A stretch of DNA of 64,000 nucleotides from Rhodocyclaceae bacterium (GTDB taxonomy: Bacteria > Pseudomonadota > Gammaproteobacteria > Burkholderiales > Ga0077523), in contig JADCHQ010000017.1 of NCBI GenBank assembly GCA_020248405.1, positions 1-64,000 on the forward strand, written 5' to 3'. Positions 22,534-31,540 of this stretch are shown piece by piece. The position numbers and the translations under genes are program-made. The notes under the pieces are model-generated. The model worked only from the letters and a program-made list of their open reading frames with translations, did not search any database and was not told where the DNA came from. Every line of letters begins with the position of its first letter. Position 1 is the stretch's first letter.

Positions 22534-23760
22534 ATGTCCGTCGTCGACCGCATCGAACTCTGGTTCGTCACCGTCCCCCTGCCCGCGCCCTTCTCGCCGG
22601 CATGGATTCCCGGCAACACGCGCTCCAGGTACGCCTTTAACCTGATCCGCCTCGTCACCGACGACGGCGTGGAGGGCTGGAGCGCTTTCCCCACCTCGGG
22701 GCGCGAGCGTGCCGGACTGGGCGATCCCCTGGCGGATCTGTTCCTGGGGCGCGATCCCACCGACATGGCGCTCGTTCACGAGCGGTTGAAGATCCTCGCC
22801 ATCGGCGGCAATCGCAACTGGTGGGTGGAGCCGGCCTTCTGGGATATCAAGGCGAAGCTCGCCGGGGTGCCGCTGTATCGCCTGCTGGGCGGCACGGACG
22901 AGCGCCTGCGCCTGTATGCCTCCTCGGGCGAGGTGATGCAGCCCGCCGCGCGCGTGGACGAGGCCGAGGCGCGCTTGGCCGAGGGTTTCGACACCCTCAA
23001 GGTGCGCGTGCACGACTTCGACGAGCGGGTGGACGTGGCTGCCATCGAGCACATCGCCCGGGCCATGGATGGCCGCATGCGCATCGCGGTGGACTGCAAC
23101 CAGGCGTTTCGCCTCACCCAGTTCGCCGATGCGCCACGCTGGGATCTGGCGCGTGCGACGCGCTTCGCCGATGCCGCCGCCGATGCCGGCCTGGCCTGGG
23201 TGGAGGAGCCGCTGTTCATGGAGTGGTTCGACGAGATGGCCGCGCTCACGGCCCGTTCGCGCGTGCCCATCGCCGGGGGCGAGCTGCACACCGCGGGCTG
23301 GCCCGAACTGCGCACCATGGTGGAGAAGCGCTGCTATCACGTGTTCCAGGCCGACGCCATGTGGGCGGGCGGAGTGAAGGAATGCCTGCAGGTGGCCCGG
23401 CTGTGCCGGGAGCTGGGCCTGGGCTTCACGGCGCACAGCTGGAGCACGGGCATCGGCTTCATGGTCAACGCGCATGTCATGGCAGCCTCGGGCTTCGCCG
23501 CCGAGCTGCCCTTCGAGTATCCATTGAGCCCGCCGGGCTGGACGCCCGAGGCGCGCGATGCCGTACTCGCCGCGCCGTGGCGGCACCGCGATGGCTGGCT
23601 GGACATGCCGCAGCAGCCGGGGCTGGGCGTGGAGATCGATCGCCAGGCACTTCAGCGCCTGGGGGTGTGTTTCTTTCGCGCCGATCGCGCGGCGCGGGTG
23701 TGGATGCCGGAGGTGTTGTCGCAGGTGCGCTGGTCGTCAAACAAGGGAGAGGGACGGTGA
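22534..23760 (+). CDS. Enolase-superfamily (mandelate racemase/muconate lactonizing type) enzyme
   Basis: A 408-residue enolase-superfamily protein. The capping domain is followed by a barrel with FDTLKVRVHDFDE, the metal ligands in RIAVDCNQAF (Asp), WVEEPLFMEWFD (Glu) and IAGGELHTAG (Glu), and AHSWSTGIGF (catalytic His region). Such enzymes remove a proton next to a carboxylate, often as acid-sugar dehydratases or lactonizing enzymes. The reaction here is not determinable. ATG at 22534. The stop overlaps the start of the Bug gene (TGATG), so a linked transport-catabolism role is likely. Confidence 0.85.
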   Translation: MSVVDRIELWFVTVPLPAPFSPAWIPGNTRSRYAFNLIRLVTDDGVEGWSAFPTSGRERAGLGDPLADLFLGRDPTDMALVHERLKILAIGGNRNWWVEPAFWDIKAKLAGVPLYRLLGGTDERLRLYASSGEVMQPAARVDEAEARLAEGFDTLKVRVHDFDERVDVAAIEHIARAMDGRMRIAVDCNQAFRLTQFADAPRWDLARATRFADAAADAGLAWVEEPLFMEWFDEMAALTARSRVPIAGGELHTAGWPELRTMVEKRCYHVFQADAMWAGGVKECLQVARLCRELGLGFTAHSWSTGIGFMVNAHVMAASGFAAELPFEYPLSPPGWTPEARDAVLAAPWRHRDGWLDMPQQPGLGVEIDRQALQRLGVCFFRADRAARVWMPEVLSQVRWSSNKGEGR

Positions 23761-24761
23761 TGCCGGATGTGGGACAGGTGGTTAAGCGGGTGCGCGGGGC
23801 GGCCGCTCTGGCGGTGGCAGGGCTGTTGCTGGCGGCCACGGTGGCTGCACCAATGGCGCGGGCCGAGGATTACCCGGCGCGGCCGGTGCGGGTGATCGTG
23901 CCCTTCCCGCCCGGCTCCAGCTCGGACGTGAATGCGCGGCAACTGGGCAAGGTGCTCTCGGAGCGGTTGCGTCAGTCGGTGGTGATCGAAAACCGGCCGG
24001 GCGCCAACGGCATCGTGGGCACCGAGGCGCTGGCGCGCTCCCGGCCCGATGGCTACACCATCGGCTTCGTCACCGGCCACGTGGTGGCGGTGAATCCGCA
24101 CCTGGTGAAGAACCTCTCCTTCGATCCGCTGAACGACTTCGTGCCGGTGCTGGTGACGGGCCGTTCGCCGGCCATCCTGGTGGTGTCAGCGGCCTCGCCG
24201 TACCGCAGCCTGAAGGACCTGCTGGAGGCCGGGCGCCGCAGCCCCGGCAAGCTCACCTACGGCAGTTCGGGCGAGGGCAGTCCGCAGTTCATCATGGCCA
24301 AGAAGCTCGAGCGCATGGCCGGCATCGAGGCGGTGCACGTGCCCTACAAGGGCGAAACCCCGGCCCTGCAGGACCTGATGGGCGGCAGCATCGATTTCTG
24401 TTTTGGATTTCCGGCAGGTACGCTGCCGCATCTGCAAGGCGGACGGCTGCGCGCCCTGGCGGTGACCACGCCGCGCCGGCTGGCGGCCTTCCCCGACATC
24501 CCCACCGTGGCGGAGTCGGGGCTAGCGGGCTACGAAGAATCCACCCTGGGCGCTTACCTGGTGCCCCGTGGCACGCCGCCGGCCATCGTGCAGCGCCTGA
24601 ACACCGAGTTCCGCGCCGCGCTGGAGGTGATGCGCGCCGAGTTCACCGGTCGCGGTTCGGACGTGACCGGCACCTCGCCCGAGGAGGCTGCGGCGCAGAT
24701 CCGTGCCGAGCACGCCCGATATGGCAAGCTGGTGGCGGAACTGGGGCTGCGGCCCCAGTGA
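23760..24761 (+). CDS. Bug/TctC-family periplasmic solute-binding protein
   Basis: A 333-residue Bug (Bordetella uptake gene)/TctC protein. A signal peptide of about 36 residues ends PMARA-EDYPARPV. The family signatures are RVIVPFPPGSSSDVNAR, VIENRPGANGIVG, VPYKGETPALQDLMGG and FPDIPTVAESGL. These bind small carboxylates in the periplasm. No TctA/TctB membrane partners are in the window, as is common for the many orphan Bug proteins of Burkholderiales. ATG at 23760, coupled to the enolase-superfamily gene, whose substrate it may bind. Confidence 0.92.
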   Translation: MPDVGQVVKRVRGAAALAVAGLLLAATVAAPMARAEDYPARPVRVIVPFPPGSSSDVNARQLGKVLSERLRQSVVIENRPGANGIVGTEALARSRPDGYTIGFVTGHVVAVNPHLVKNLSFDPLNDFVPVLVTGRSPAILVVSAASPYRSLKDLLEAGRRSPGKLTYGSSGEGSPQFIMAKKLERMAGIEAVHVPYKGETPALQDLMGGSIDFCFGFPAGTLPHLQGGRLRALAVTTPRRLAAFPDIPTVAESGLAGYEESTLGAYLVPRGTPPAIVQRLNTEFRAALEVMRAEFTGRGSDVTGTSPEEAAAQIRAEHARYGKLVAELGLRPQ

Positions 24762-24809
24762 ACGGGCCGTGAGCCCGGGCGCCGGCATTTTTTCGAAGGA
24801 GCGTTTTCC

Positions 24810-26291
24810 GTGAAGATACAACGCCTCGTTCCCGCGCTGGTGCTGGCGGCGGGCAGCCTGCTGCCCGGGCCCGCGGCCCTGGCGGGCACGCCCCTCTCGC
24901 CCGCCGAGGCGCGTGCCATTGCCCGCGATGCCGTCATCTACGGCTTCCCGCTGGTGGACCACTACCGCGTCCAGCACGCCTACTTCGTCGACCATGACAA
25001 CCCCGAGTTCAAGGCTGACTGGAACCAGTTGCGCAATATCCCGCGCGTCTTCACGCCCGAGGACAAGGCGATCCAGACGCCCAATTCGGACACGCCCTAC
25101 TCCTTCGCGGGCCTCGATCTGAGGGCCGAGCCGGTGGTGCTCACGCTGCCGCCCGTGACGGCGGGGCGCTATCACTCGGTGCAGCTGATCGACGCCTACA
25201 CCCACAACTTCGCCTACCTGGGCACCCGCACCACGGGTAACGAGGGCGGCAACTTCATGATCGCCGGGCCAGGCTGGACGGGCGCCACGCCACCCGGGGT
25301 GAAGCGCGTGCTGCGCGCCGAGACCTCGGTGGCCTTCGCGGCGTTTCGCACCCAGCTCTTCGAGGCCTCGGACCTGGAAAACGTCAAGGCGGTGCAGGCG
25401 GGCTACCGCGTCCAGCCCCTGTCCGCCTTCCTGGGCAAGGCAGCGCCGCGGGTGAAGCCCGTGGCGTTCGTGGCGCCGCTCACCCCCGAGCAGCAGAAGA
25501 ATTCTCTCAATTTCTTCCAGGTGCTCAATTTCGTGTTGGGTTTCTGCCCCGTGCACCCTTCGGAACGCGCGTTGATGAAGCGCTTCGCCCGGCTGGGCGT
25601 GGGCTCCGGTCTGCGCTTCCACGCGGCGGGATTGCCGCCGCCGCTGCGTCAGGCGGTGGAGGAGGGCATGGCCGACGCCTGGGCGGACTTTGCCGCGTTC
25701 AAGAAGACGCGCATCGAAACCGGTGAGGTGACCAGCGGTGATCTGTTCGGCACCCGCGCGTTCCTGCGCAAGGATTACATGAGGCGCATGGCCGGTGCGG
25801 TGCTGGGCATCTACGGCAATTCGCGCGAGGAGGCCATGTATCCCACCTTCTTCACGGACGCCAGCGGCGCGCCCCTGGACGGCGCCACTCGCCGCTACGC
25901 GCTGCGCTTCGCGCCGGGCGAGCTTCCCCCCGTGGATGCCTTCTGGTCGCTCACGCTCTACGAGCTGCCCTCGAGCCTGCTGTCGGCGAATGCCATCGGG
26001 CGCTACCTCATTAACTCGCCCATGCTGCCGCGGCTGGTGCGCGATACGGACGGCGGCATCACGCTGCTGATCCAGCACGAATCGCCCGGGCCCGAGCGGG
26101 AAGCCAATTGGCTGCCGGCGCCGAAGGGCCGCTTCTGGATGAGCCTGCGGCTCTACCTGCCCCGGGCCGAGGCCATCGAGGGGCGCTGGAAGCCGCCAGC
26201 GCTGCAGCCAGCTGGCAGTGCGGCCCCCTCCAGCGCAGCCGCCGCGCCGGCGATGGTGGCCGGCGCCCCCGGCGCTTCGGCTACGCCGTGA
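24810..26291 (+). CDS. Secreted DUF1254/DUF1214 protein
   Basis: A 493-residue exported protein. The signal peptide ends GPAALA-GTPLSP. An N-terminal DUF1254 domain (AVIYGFPLVDHYR, IQTPNSDTPYSFA) and a C-terminal DUF1214 domain (FWSLTLYELPSSLL, LINSPMLPRLV, LLIQHESPGPEREANWLPAP) form the usual two-domain arrangement. The biochemical function of the family is unsettled. The start is the GTG at 24810, supported by GAAGGA nine bases upstream. The stop overlaps the next gene's GTG (GTGA), so it is coupled to the second Bug protein. An Ala/Pro-rich tail of about 25 residues follows the domain. Confidence 0.88.
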   Translation: MKIQRLVPALVLAAGSLLPGPAALAGTPLSPAEARAIARDAVIYGFPLVDHYRVQHAYFVDHDNPEFKADWNQLRNIPRVFTPEDKAIQTPNSDTPYSFAGLDLRAEPVVLTLPPVTAGRYHSVQLIDAYTHNFAYLGTRTTGNEGGNFMIAGPGWTGATPPGVKRVLRAETSVAFAAFRTQLFEASDLENVKAVQAGYRVQPLSAFLGKAAPRVKPVAFVAPLTPEQQKNSLNFFQVLNFVLGFCPVHPSERALMKRFARLGVGSGLRFHAAGLPPPLRQAVEEGMADAWADFAAFKKTRIETGEVTSGDLFGTRAFLRKDYMRRMAGAVLGIYGNSREEAMYPTFFTDASGAPLDGATRRYALRFAPGELPPVDAFWSLTLYELPSSLLSANAIGRYLINSPMLPRLVRDTDGGITLLIQHESPGPEREANWLPAPKGRFWMSLRLYLPRAEAIEGRWKPPALQPAGSAAPSSAAAAPAMVAGAPGASATP

Positions 26292-27295
26292 ACGCCCGTT
26301 CCCCTGGAACCGTCGCGGGCGCGTGGGTGCGACTGGCGCTGCGCGGCCTGGCGGCCCTGGGGCTGTGTGCGGCCACCAGTGCCGCAGCGGGGACATGGCC
26401 GGAGCGGCCCATCCGGCTGGTGGTGGGCTATCCGGCGGGCGGCTCCGCCGACGCGGGCGCCCGCCAGCTGGCGGGCATCGTTTCCAAGGCTCTCGGCCAA
26501 CAGGTGGTGGTGGAGAACCGCTCGGGGGCTGCCGGGTCCGTGGCGGCGGCTTCCGTGGCCAGGGCGCCCGCCGACGGCTATACGGTGTTCTACGGCACCA
26601 GCGACCTGGTGATCCACGCCGCGCTCAATCCGAAGGCGGCCTACGATCCGCAGCGCGATTTCACCCCGGTGACGGGCATTGGCCGCCGCCCCGTACTGCT
26701 GGTGGCGCACCCGTCGGTGAAGGCGCGCACGGTGAAGGAACTGGTGGCCCTGGCCAGAGCGCAGCCCGGGGCCCTGACGGTGGAATCCTCCGGCGTGGGT
26801 AGCATCGAGCACCTGAGCGCCGAGGTGTTCCAGCGCGCCACGGGGGTGAAGCTCACCCACGTACCCTACAAGGGCAGCGCGCCGGCCATTCTCGATCTGC
26901 TGGCGGGCCAGGTGCAGCTGGGCTTCGAGGTGCCCCTGGCGGTGGTGGAACACGTGCGCGCCGGCAAGCTGGCGGCCATTGTCAGTTCCGGGCGCGAGCG
27001 CCTCGCCTCTCTACCCGAGGTGCCCACAGCCCACGAGGCCGGCGTGCCGGAGCTGGATCTGCAGGCGCCCTGGGCGGGCATCTTCGTGCCCGCCAGGACG
27101 CCCTCGGCGGTGGTGGCGCGCCTGAATGCGGAGTTCGTGCGCGCCCGTAACCGGGAGGAAACCCGCGCGAGCCCAGTGTTCCTCGATTCCGTTTCCATTA
27201 CTGGCACGCCGGAGGCGTTCTCGGCCTTCGTGCGCGCCGAGGTGGCGCGCTGGGCGCGGATCGCCAGGGACACCGGGGTCACCGTGGGGCAGTGA
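26288..27295 (+). CDS. Second Bug/TctC-family solute-binding protein
   Basis: A 335-residue Bug protein with a signal peptide (cleavage near TSAAAG-TWPERP). It has RLVVGYPAGGSADAGARQL, VVENRSGAAGSV, VPYKGSAPAILDLLAG and LPEVPTAHEAGVPEL. GTG start at 26288 inside the DUF1254 stop. The 3' part of this gene is the parent of a decayed copy at 30471-30794, giving two similar sequences 3.2 kb apart. Confidence 0.92.
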   Translation: MNARSPGTVAGAWVRLALRGLAALGLCAATSAAAGTWPERPIRLVVGYPAGGSADAGARQLAGIVSKALGQQVVVENRSGAAGSVAAASVARAPADGYTVFYGTSDLVIHAALNPKAAYDPQRDFTPVTGIGRRPVLLVAHPSVKARTVKELVALARAQPGALTVESSGVGSIEHLSAEVFQRATGVKLTHVPYKGSAPAILDLLAGQVQLGFEVPLAVVEHVRAGKLAAIVSSGRERLASLPEVPTAHEAGVPELDLQAPWAGIFVPARTPSAVVARLNAEFVRARNREETRASPVFLDSVSITGTPEAFSAFVRAEVARWARIARDTGVTVGQ

Positions 27296-27402
27296 AGACG
27301 CCGATCAGGCGGGCCGTCGCGGGGAACCGGCGGACGAAGCCGGCCTCGTGCTGCCCGTCTTTCGAGGGAATATTCTTGGTGAACGAGACGATGTGCAGCG
27401 CG

Positions 27403-27643
27403 ATCCATGCGCACGGCGTCAGCCTGCAAGCGGCTGTGCGAGTAGCAAGCCCCCCCCCGCAAGGAACTGGAGCCGCGGTGCCGCGCCATCGCCCGCCCCG
27501 CGCTGCCCAACGAGGGACTGAGCCGCAACGCACAAGGCCAGGCGGCGCGGCGGTTCAAGACCCCGTAGCGCGACGGCGCCAACCACATCGAACTGCGCCC
27601 GCGGGAGTTCATGCAACGACTGGCGGTACTGGCGCCGCTTCGC
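27403..27643 (+). pseudogene. IS91-type transposase relic
   Basis: A decayed C-terminal fragment of the Y2 (IS91/IS801-like) transposase that comes with a zinc-ribbon N terminus. One frame gives IHAHGVSLQAAVRVA. After a frameshift at the run of nine Cs (27452-27460) another gives RKELEPRCRAIARPALPNEG, then SRNAQGQAARRFKTP, a TAG at 27566-27568, and RDGANHIELRPREFMQRLAV. These match the conserved order of the family (HA-V-C, R-K-LE-LCRYI-RP, GQ-V-LKTP-RDGTTHI, P-EFM-RLAAL). No ends or intact catalytic domain are visible. Confidence 0.75.
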
Positions 27644-28328
27644 GCGTCGGCGTGAGATTTGTCGCTCGAACAAGCGGTCTGAGTGCCATGCGCAACAACG
27701 GCCTTGGGCAGAGACAACGGGCGTCCCCCGCCTGAGGTTGCTTGGCGGCGTGAACGGGTGGCCGGCAAGCGCTGATCCGGACCGATGCCGCGCCTGCCTT
27801 GCATCGGCGTTGCGAGGGAGCGCGCTGTGGCAGTCTGCTCACGGTTGACTGCGCGAGGCAAGGTGAATGCGCCGCAAGCGGATGGGAAACACGGCCTGAA
27901 AGTCCCATTCGGGCCAGGGGAAAATCTGCCTGCCTCGCCGATGCGAGGGTGTGGCGATCCTCCACGCCGCTCGTTGGCCACCCGCGAGACGAGGTGCGCG
28001 ATGAGCTCCGGGTGCGCCGGCGCAGCGGTTACCGGCAACCGGTGAAGAGGCAGTCCACGGGAGGCCAGCCTCCCGCGCCAGCCAGTGCTGAGGGGGAAGG
28101 CTCCGGCTCCGGGAAGAACGCGTCAAATCCGGCGTCAAGCCATTGACCCAGGCCCGCATGGCGCCAAGACGCGTCGCGCACTCGCATTGGATATCCCGGC
28201 ACGATACGTCCTCAACGGCGTTCTGCCCCGCTTGCGATCTGAACCTTTTGAAGCCACCAACCGAGCAAGGCGGCAGCAGGCCTGCCTTGGGGCGCCTGCC
28301 GCCACAGCGGCCGCAATCGAGCCCCGTC
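27644..28328. other. 685-bp non-coding stretch
   Basis: No frame here shows recognisable protein character on either strand and I see no RNA gene. It follows the IS91-type relic and ends at the stop of the orphan secreted protein, so it may be further decayed insertion material. Confidence 0.5.
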
Positions 28329-29966
28329 TTATCGCATCGGAATGCGGTAGGGTCCGATGACAGAGTTGAACAGCATGTCGCCGTTTTCGAGGAACTGCAG
28401 GATCGCGTAAGCGCCGTTGCCCTTGTTGTTCTGGCCGAAAATCGTGCGCGAGACGGTGCGCCCCGTGCTCCAGTCCAGGCCTGTCACTTCCCAGCCCTCG
28501 GCCTTGCTGTAGCCGCTGACGAAAACAGCGTTGGCACCGGAGCTCATCACCGGCACCATGCTGACGGAGACCACATCGCCCCGCGCCCAGGCCGAGAAGA
28601 AGCGATTCTCGCGCTCGTTCCAGACAATCTTTTCAACGCCGCTTGGCGGGCTGTGCACCGGACCGACCGTCATCACGTCGATGATGCGGTCGGGGTGTCC
28701 TTCCTCGATCAAGTTGTTGACCACGAACGCGCCGTAGCCGGAGACGATGATGGTCTGCTCCGACTGGAGCCAGGGGCGTTGCTCGGAGATGCCCGCGGAC
28801 ACCAGCTTCTGGTCGGCGATGCGCGGCGAGAGCGCGCCGGGAACCTGTCTGGCATCGGCGGGGATTTGGTCGCGCCAGAACGCGATGAGCTTCATGCGGT
28901 TCGCCCCGTCCGTGATGAGTACGAGCTTGTCCTCGTCGTCGCCGAAACCCATGAGCGTCGGCGTCGACCCGGTACCGGTGCCGGCCTTGATGGCGGGCGG
29001 CCAGTCGCCGCCGTCGTACTGCGCGGTCCACGCGCCAAGTTTCGGATCGCGCGACAGACGTCCGTCCTTCCACACCAGCTTGTGCATCACGCCAGGAAGC
29101 CGCGGTTTCTTTGACCCCGTTGCCACGTAGATGCCGCCAGCGGCGTCCACTGCCAGGGAGTTGGTGGACATCTGGTTGTCGTCTTCGAACTGGACGAACT
29201 GACCGTGCTTCAGGGATGGGTCCACCACGGCGACACCGTTGAGCGCACCAATGACGATGTGGCCGTCGTAGGTCATGTTCATGCCCACGAGCCCCACTCT
29301 CGGCGTCTCGCCGAACACGCTGGTGGGCGGGATGATGGAGGCAGTATCGAAGCGGGCCTTCACCTCCAGCCCCTTCGACGCATCGTTCCGGTCCACCAGC
29401 CCGATGGCCGAGACAATCGTGCCCGCGTTCGCATAGACATAGTCCTGGTGGCTGACCAGCGCATAGATGCCCGCCGGCAGGACGGCGCCCGGGGCCGGCC
29501 CGAGGATCCCCTTCAGATGCGCCTCGGCGGAAGGCATGTCCGAGTACTTGAACTTCACGATGCGCTGCAAAGCATCGCGTGATCGGCGGGTTGCTCCGGG
29601 CAGGTCGATATCCGCGACCTTTTTCCATTGACCGCCGCGCGCATCGATGAGCGCCACCCGGTCAGTTGCCACCGACCAGAAGAACCCAGGACGCGCCGAC
29701 GCGTAGGTGGAATTGTTGACCGGGCCGCCCCACACCGGCGTGAGGGCATCGAGATCGACCTTCTTGACACGAAGATTGATCTTGTACGGGATGCTGTTCT
29801 GCTTGGCCGGATTGATGTGCGTGACTCCGTAGATATCGGCCGACAAGAACGCATTGCGTTCGGGACGGGTTTGCGCGGCGGCCATTTGCACGCACAGGGC
29901 CAAGCAAAGCAGCGTTGCTCCGGCGGGCCAGGCAGCGGAGGAAAGCGGGTTTTTCGTGGAGGTCAT
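28329..29966 (-). CDS. Exported beta-propeller-like protein of unknown function
   Basis: A 545-residue protein with a signal peptide (hydrophobic core ATLLCLALCVQMAAA, cleavage before QTRPER). The rest is repeats of short strands with Gly/Asp turns, for example DGHIVIGALNGVAVVDP, NSLAVDAAGGIYVATGS and DKLVLITDGANRMKLIAFW, which suggests a beta-propeller of the SMP-30/PQQ-like kind. No cysteine pairs or catalytic motif can be named. The ATG at 29966 is followed directly by the signal peptide; one ten codons upstream is less likely. It stands alone between a transposase relic and a broken Bug copy and is less GC-rich than its surroundings, so it may be an insert. Confidence 0.7.
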   Translation of the reverse strand: MTSTKNPLSSAAWPAGATLLCLALCVQMAAAQTRPERNAFLSADIYGVTHINPAKQNSIPYKINLRVKKVDLDALTPVWGGPVNNSTYASARPGFFWSVATDRVALIDARGGQWKKVADIDLPGATRRSRDALQRIVKFKYSDMPSAEAHLKGILGPAPGAVLPAGIYALVSHQDYVYANAGTIVSAIGLVDRNDASKGLEVKARFDTASIIPPTSVFGETPRVGLVGMNMTYDGHIVIGALNGVAVVDPSLKHGQFVQFEDDNQMSTNSLAVDAAGGIYVATGSKKPRLPGVMHKLVWKDGRLSRDPKLGAWTAQYDGGDWPPAIKAGTGTGSTPTLMGFGDDEDKLVLITDGANRMKLIAFWRDQIPADARQVPGALSPRIADQKLVSAGISEQRPWLQSEQTIIVSGYGAFVVNNLIEEGHPDRIIDVMTVGPVHSPPSGVEKIVWNERENRFFSAWARGDVVSVSMVPVMSSGANAVFVSGYSKAEGWEVTGLDWSTGRTVSRTIFGQNNKGNGAYAILQFLENGDMLFNSVIGPYRIPMR

Positions 29967-30470
29967 TGGTGGTCTCCCGGTTTCGAAAAGGACCAACCCC
30001 AGCGGACGGCTGCAGGGTGGTGCATTACCTTACTCTCACTCAAACACAACCCTGCTGGCAATCCCCCGGAGAGGCATGCCAGTGAGCCGCCAGCGGTGTA
30101 ACGCCGGACTTCCGACTGCATCAGGCTACCGTCCGATACGCGGGTAGGGAGGTGGGGGCGATCGAGGCGTTTGCATCCTGCTCGCCGCCCCTCGCGGCTC
30201 CCGATGTGATCCACCAGCTAATCGGTGACGGGTCCTCGCTGGCGCTCCATTGGGGCCCGGTTTGCAGCGGTTCTGCGCGGGGGAAAGATTCCGGATAGTC
30301 CTGCGCCGCAGAGGAGACGACAGTAGAGTAGGGGCTCCGCTACCCGGTTTCGGTCCCGCTCGGCGAGACCGTTGAGGTCGCCCTCGAATCTCCAGCCCGC
30401 GCTGCGGGCTGGAGTCCTCAGCGGCATGAACGGGAGTGCCAGCCCAGGCCATTCCTGACCGAGCTTCGCT
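29967..30470. other. 504-bp non-coding stretch upstream of the exported protein
   Basis: No convincing gene on either strand. It must hold the promoter of the minus-strand exported protein gene, but no clear -35/-10 pair stands out. It contains the strong hairpin described separately and ends sharply where similarity to the Bug gene begins (30471). Confidence 0.5.
30390..30414. repeat. 11-bp perfect inverted repeat (hairpin)
   Basis: CTCCAGCCCGC at 30390-30400 and GCGGGCTGGAG at 30404-30414 are perfect complements with a three-base loop. There is no T-run, so it is a REP-like or structural hairpin rather than a classical terminator. It lies 56 bases before the Bug pseudogene. Confidence 0.6.
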
Positions 30471-30794
30471 GGGGTGAAGCGCACCCACGTGCCCTACAAG
30501 GGCAGCGCGCCGGCCATTCTCGATCTGCTGGCGGGCTAGGTGCGGCTGGGCTTCGAGGTGCCCCTGGCGGTGGTGGAACACGTGCGCGCCGGCAAGCTGG
30601 CGGCCATTGTCAACGCCGGGCGCGAGCGCCTGGCCTCGCTGCCGGAGGTGCTCACGGTCCACGAGGCCGGCGTGCCGGAGCTGGATCTGCAGGCGCCCCG
30701 GGCGGGCATCTTCGTGCCCGCCAGGACGCCCGCGGCGGTGGCGGCGCGCCGGGCGCGGATCGCCAGCGACACCGGGGTCGCCGTGGGGCAGTAG
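30471..30794 (+). pseudogene. Decayed partial copy of the Bug/TctC gene at 26288-27295
   Basis: The sequence matches 26843-27295 at very high identity over most of its length: both encode THVPYKGSAPAILDLLAG, LGFEVPLAVVEHVRAGKLAA and HEAGVPELDLQAP. It lacks the first 185 or so codons and has a TAG at 30537-30539 in place of the Gln codon after LLAG. It has lost 129 bp (43 codons), with the junction at two copies of GGTGGCGCGC found in the parent at 27112-27121 and 27241-27250. The end, DTGVAVGQ, is kept. It cannot make a functional binding protein. Confidence 0.92.
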
Positions 30795-30815
30795 CGCGTG
30801 CGCGGGTGTGGCGGG

Positions 30816-31487
30816 CTAGCCCGGCGAGGTCAGGGTGGCGGTGCCCGCCTGCGTGAGCGCGGGCTCGAGCATCCCCCGCAGAAGCACGTCGAGCATCAGC
30901 TCCGACCTGCGCCGAACGTCCCGCCACGGCACGTCCGTTTTGCTCCCTGACGTGATGTGCAGCGCGGCGATGCCGTGAAGGCCGCACCACAGCGTCTGGG
31001 CCACCAGATGGGCGTCCCTGAACTCCTGGCGAAACAATCCGGCGTCGATGCACTCCTGGATGGCGTTGAGAAAAAAAACGTAGGAGTCCTGGTTCGGGTC
31101 GCTCACCTGGCCTTGCACCCCCTCGCCGGGAGGCCTGTCCGGCATGGGGGTCATGAACATCAGCCGGTAGTGATTGGGGCGTTCAAGGGCAATGTTCATG
31201 TAGGCCCGCCCAAAGGTCTTGAGCCGCTCCACTAACGAGCATTTGGCGAGCGCCGGCCGGAACGACGCCAGCATGTAGGCCATGTCTTCCGAGACCAACG
31301 CTCGGACCATCTCATCCTTGTCGGCGAAGTACTTGTAGATCGCCGCTGGCGAGTATTCGATCGCCTCGGCAACGCGCCGCAGCGTCACTGCGTCGTAGCC
31401 CTCTTGAGCAAAGAGGCAACGGGCTGCTTTGAGGATCCGTCCTCGAATCTCCTCCCGCTCCCGAGCCCGTCTTTCTGCCGTGCCCAT
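30816..31487 (-). CDS. TetR/AcrR-family transcriptional regulator
   Basis: A 223-residue TetR-type repressor. The N-terminal helix-turn-helix is RILKAARCLFAQEGYDAVTL then RRVAEAIEYSPAAIYKYFAD. The C-terminal ligand domain includes LWCGLHGIAALHI, typical of the WHG subgroup. The ATG at 31487 is preferred; ATG 31493 is equally possible. It is divergent from a small secreted protein gene, and the 257-base gap holds a promoter and palindromic candidate operators, so autoregulation and control of the divergent gene are likely (inference). Confidence 0.9.
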   Translation of the reverse strand: MGTAERRAREREEIRGRILKAARCLFAQEGYDAVTLRRVAEAIEYSPAAIYKYFADKDEMVRALVSEDMAYMLASFRPALAKCSLVERLKTFGRAYMNIALERPNHYRLMFMTPMPDRPPGEGVQGQVSDPNQDSYVFFLNAIQECIDAGLFRQEFRDAHLVAQTLWCGLHGIAALHITSGSKTDVPWRDVRRRSELMLDVLLRGMLEPALTQAGTATLTSPG

Positions 31488-31511
31488 GACCATCCCCAAC
31501 GAAAAAAAGTG

Positions 31512-31540
31512 TTGACACGGTAAACAACGTTCAATAAAGT
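31512..31540 (+). promoter_or_regulatory. Sigma-70-like promoter toward the small secreted protein gene
   Basis: TTGACA at 31512-31517 and TAAAGT at 31535-31540 are separated by 17 bases, a consensus -35 and a near-consensus -10. It lies in an unusually AT-rich stretch and overlaps the candidate operator repeats. Confidence 0.6.

Noticed and set aside
27644..28328. Possible group II intron or second insertion element after the IS91 relic
   Set aside because: A few GC-rich hairpin-like patches are present, but no reverse-transcriptase motif, domain V or terminal repeats could be identified.
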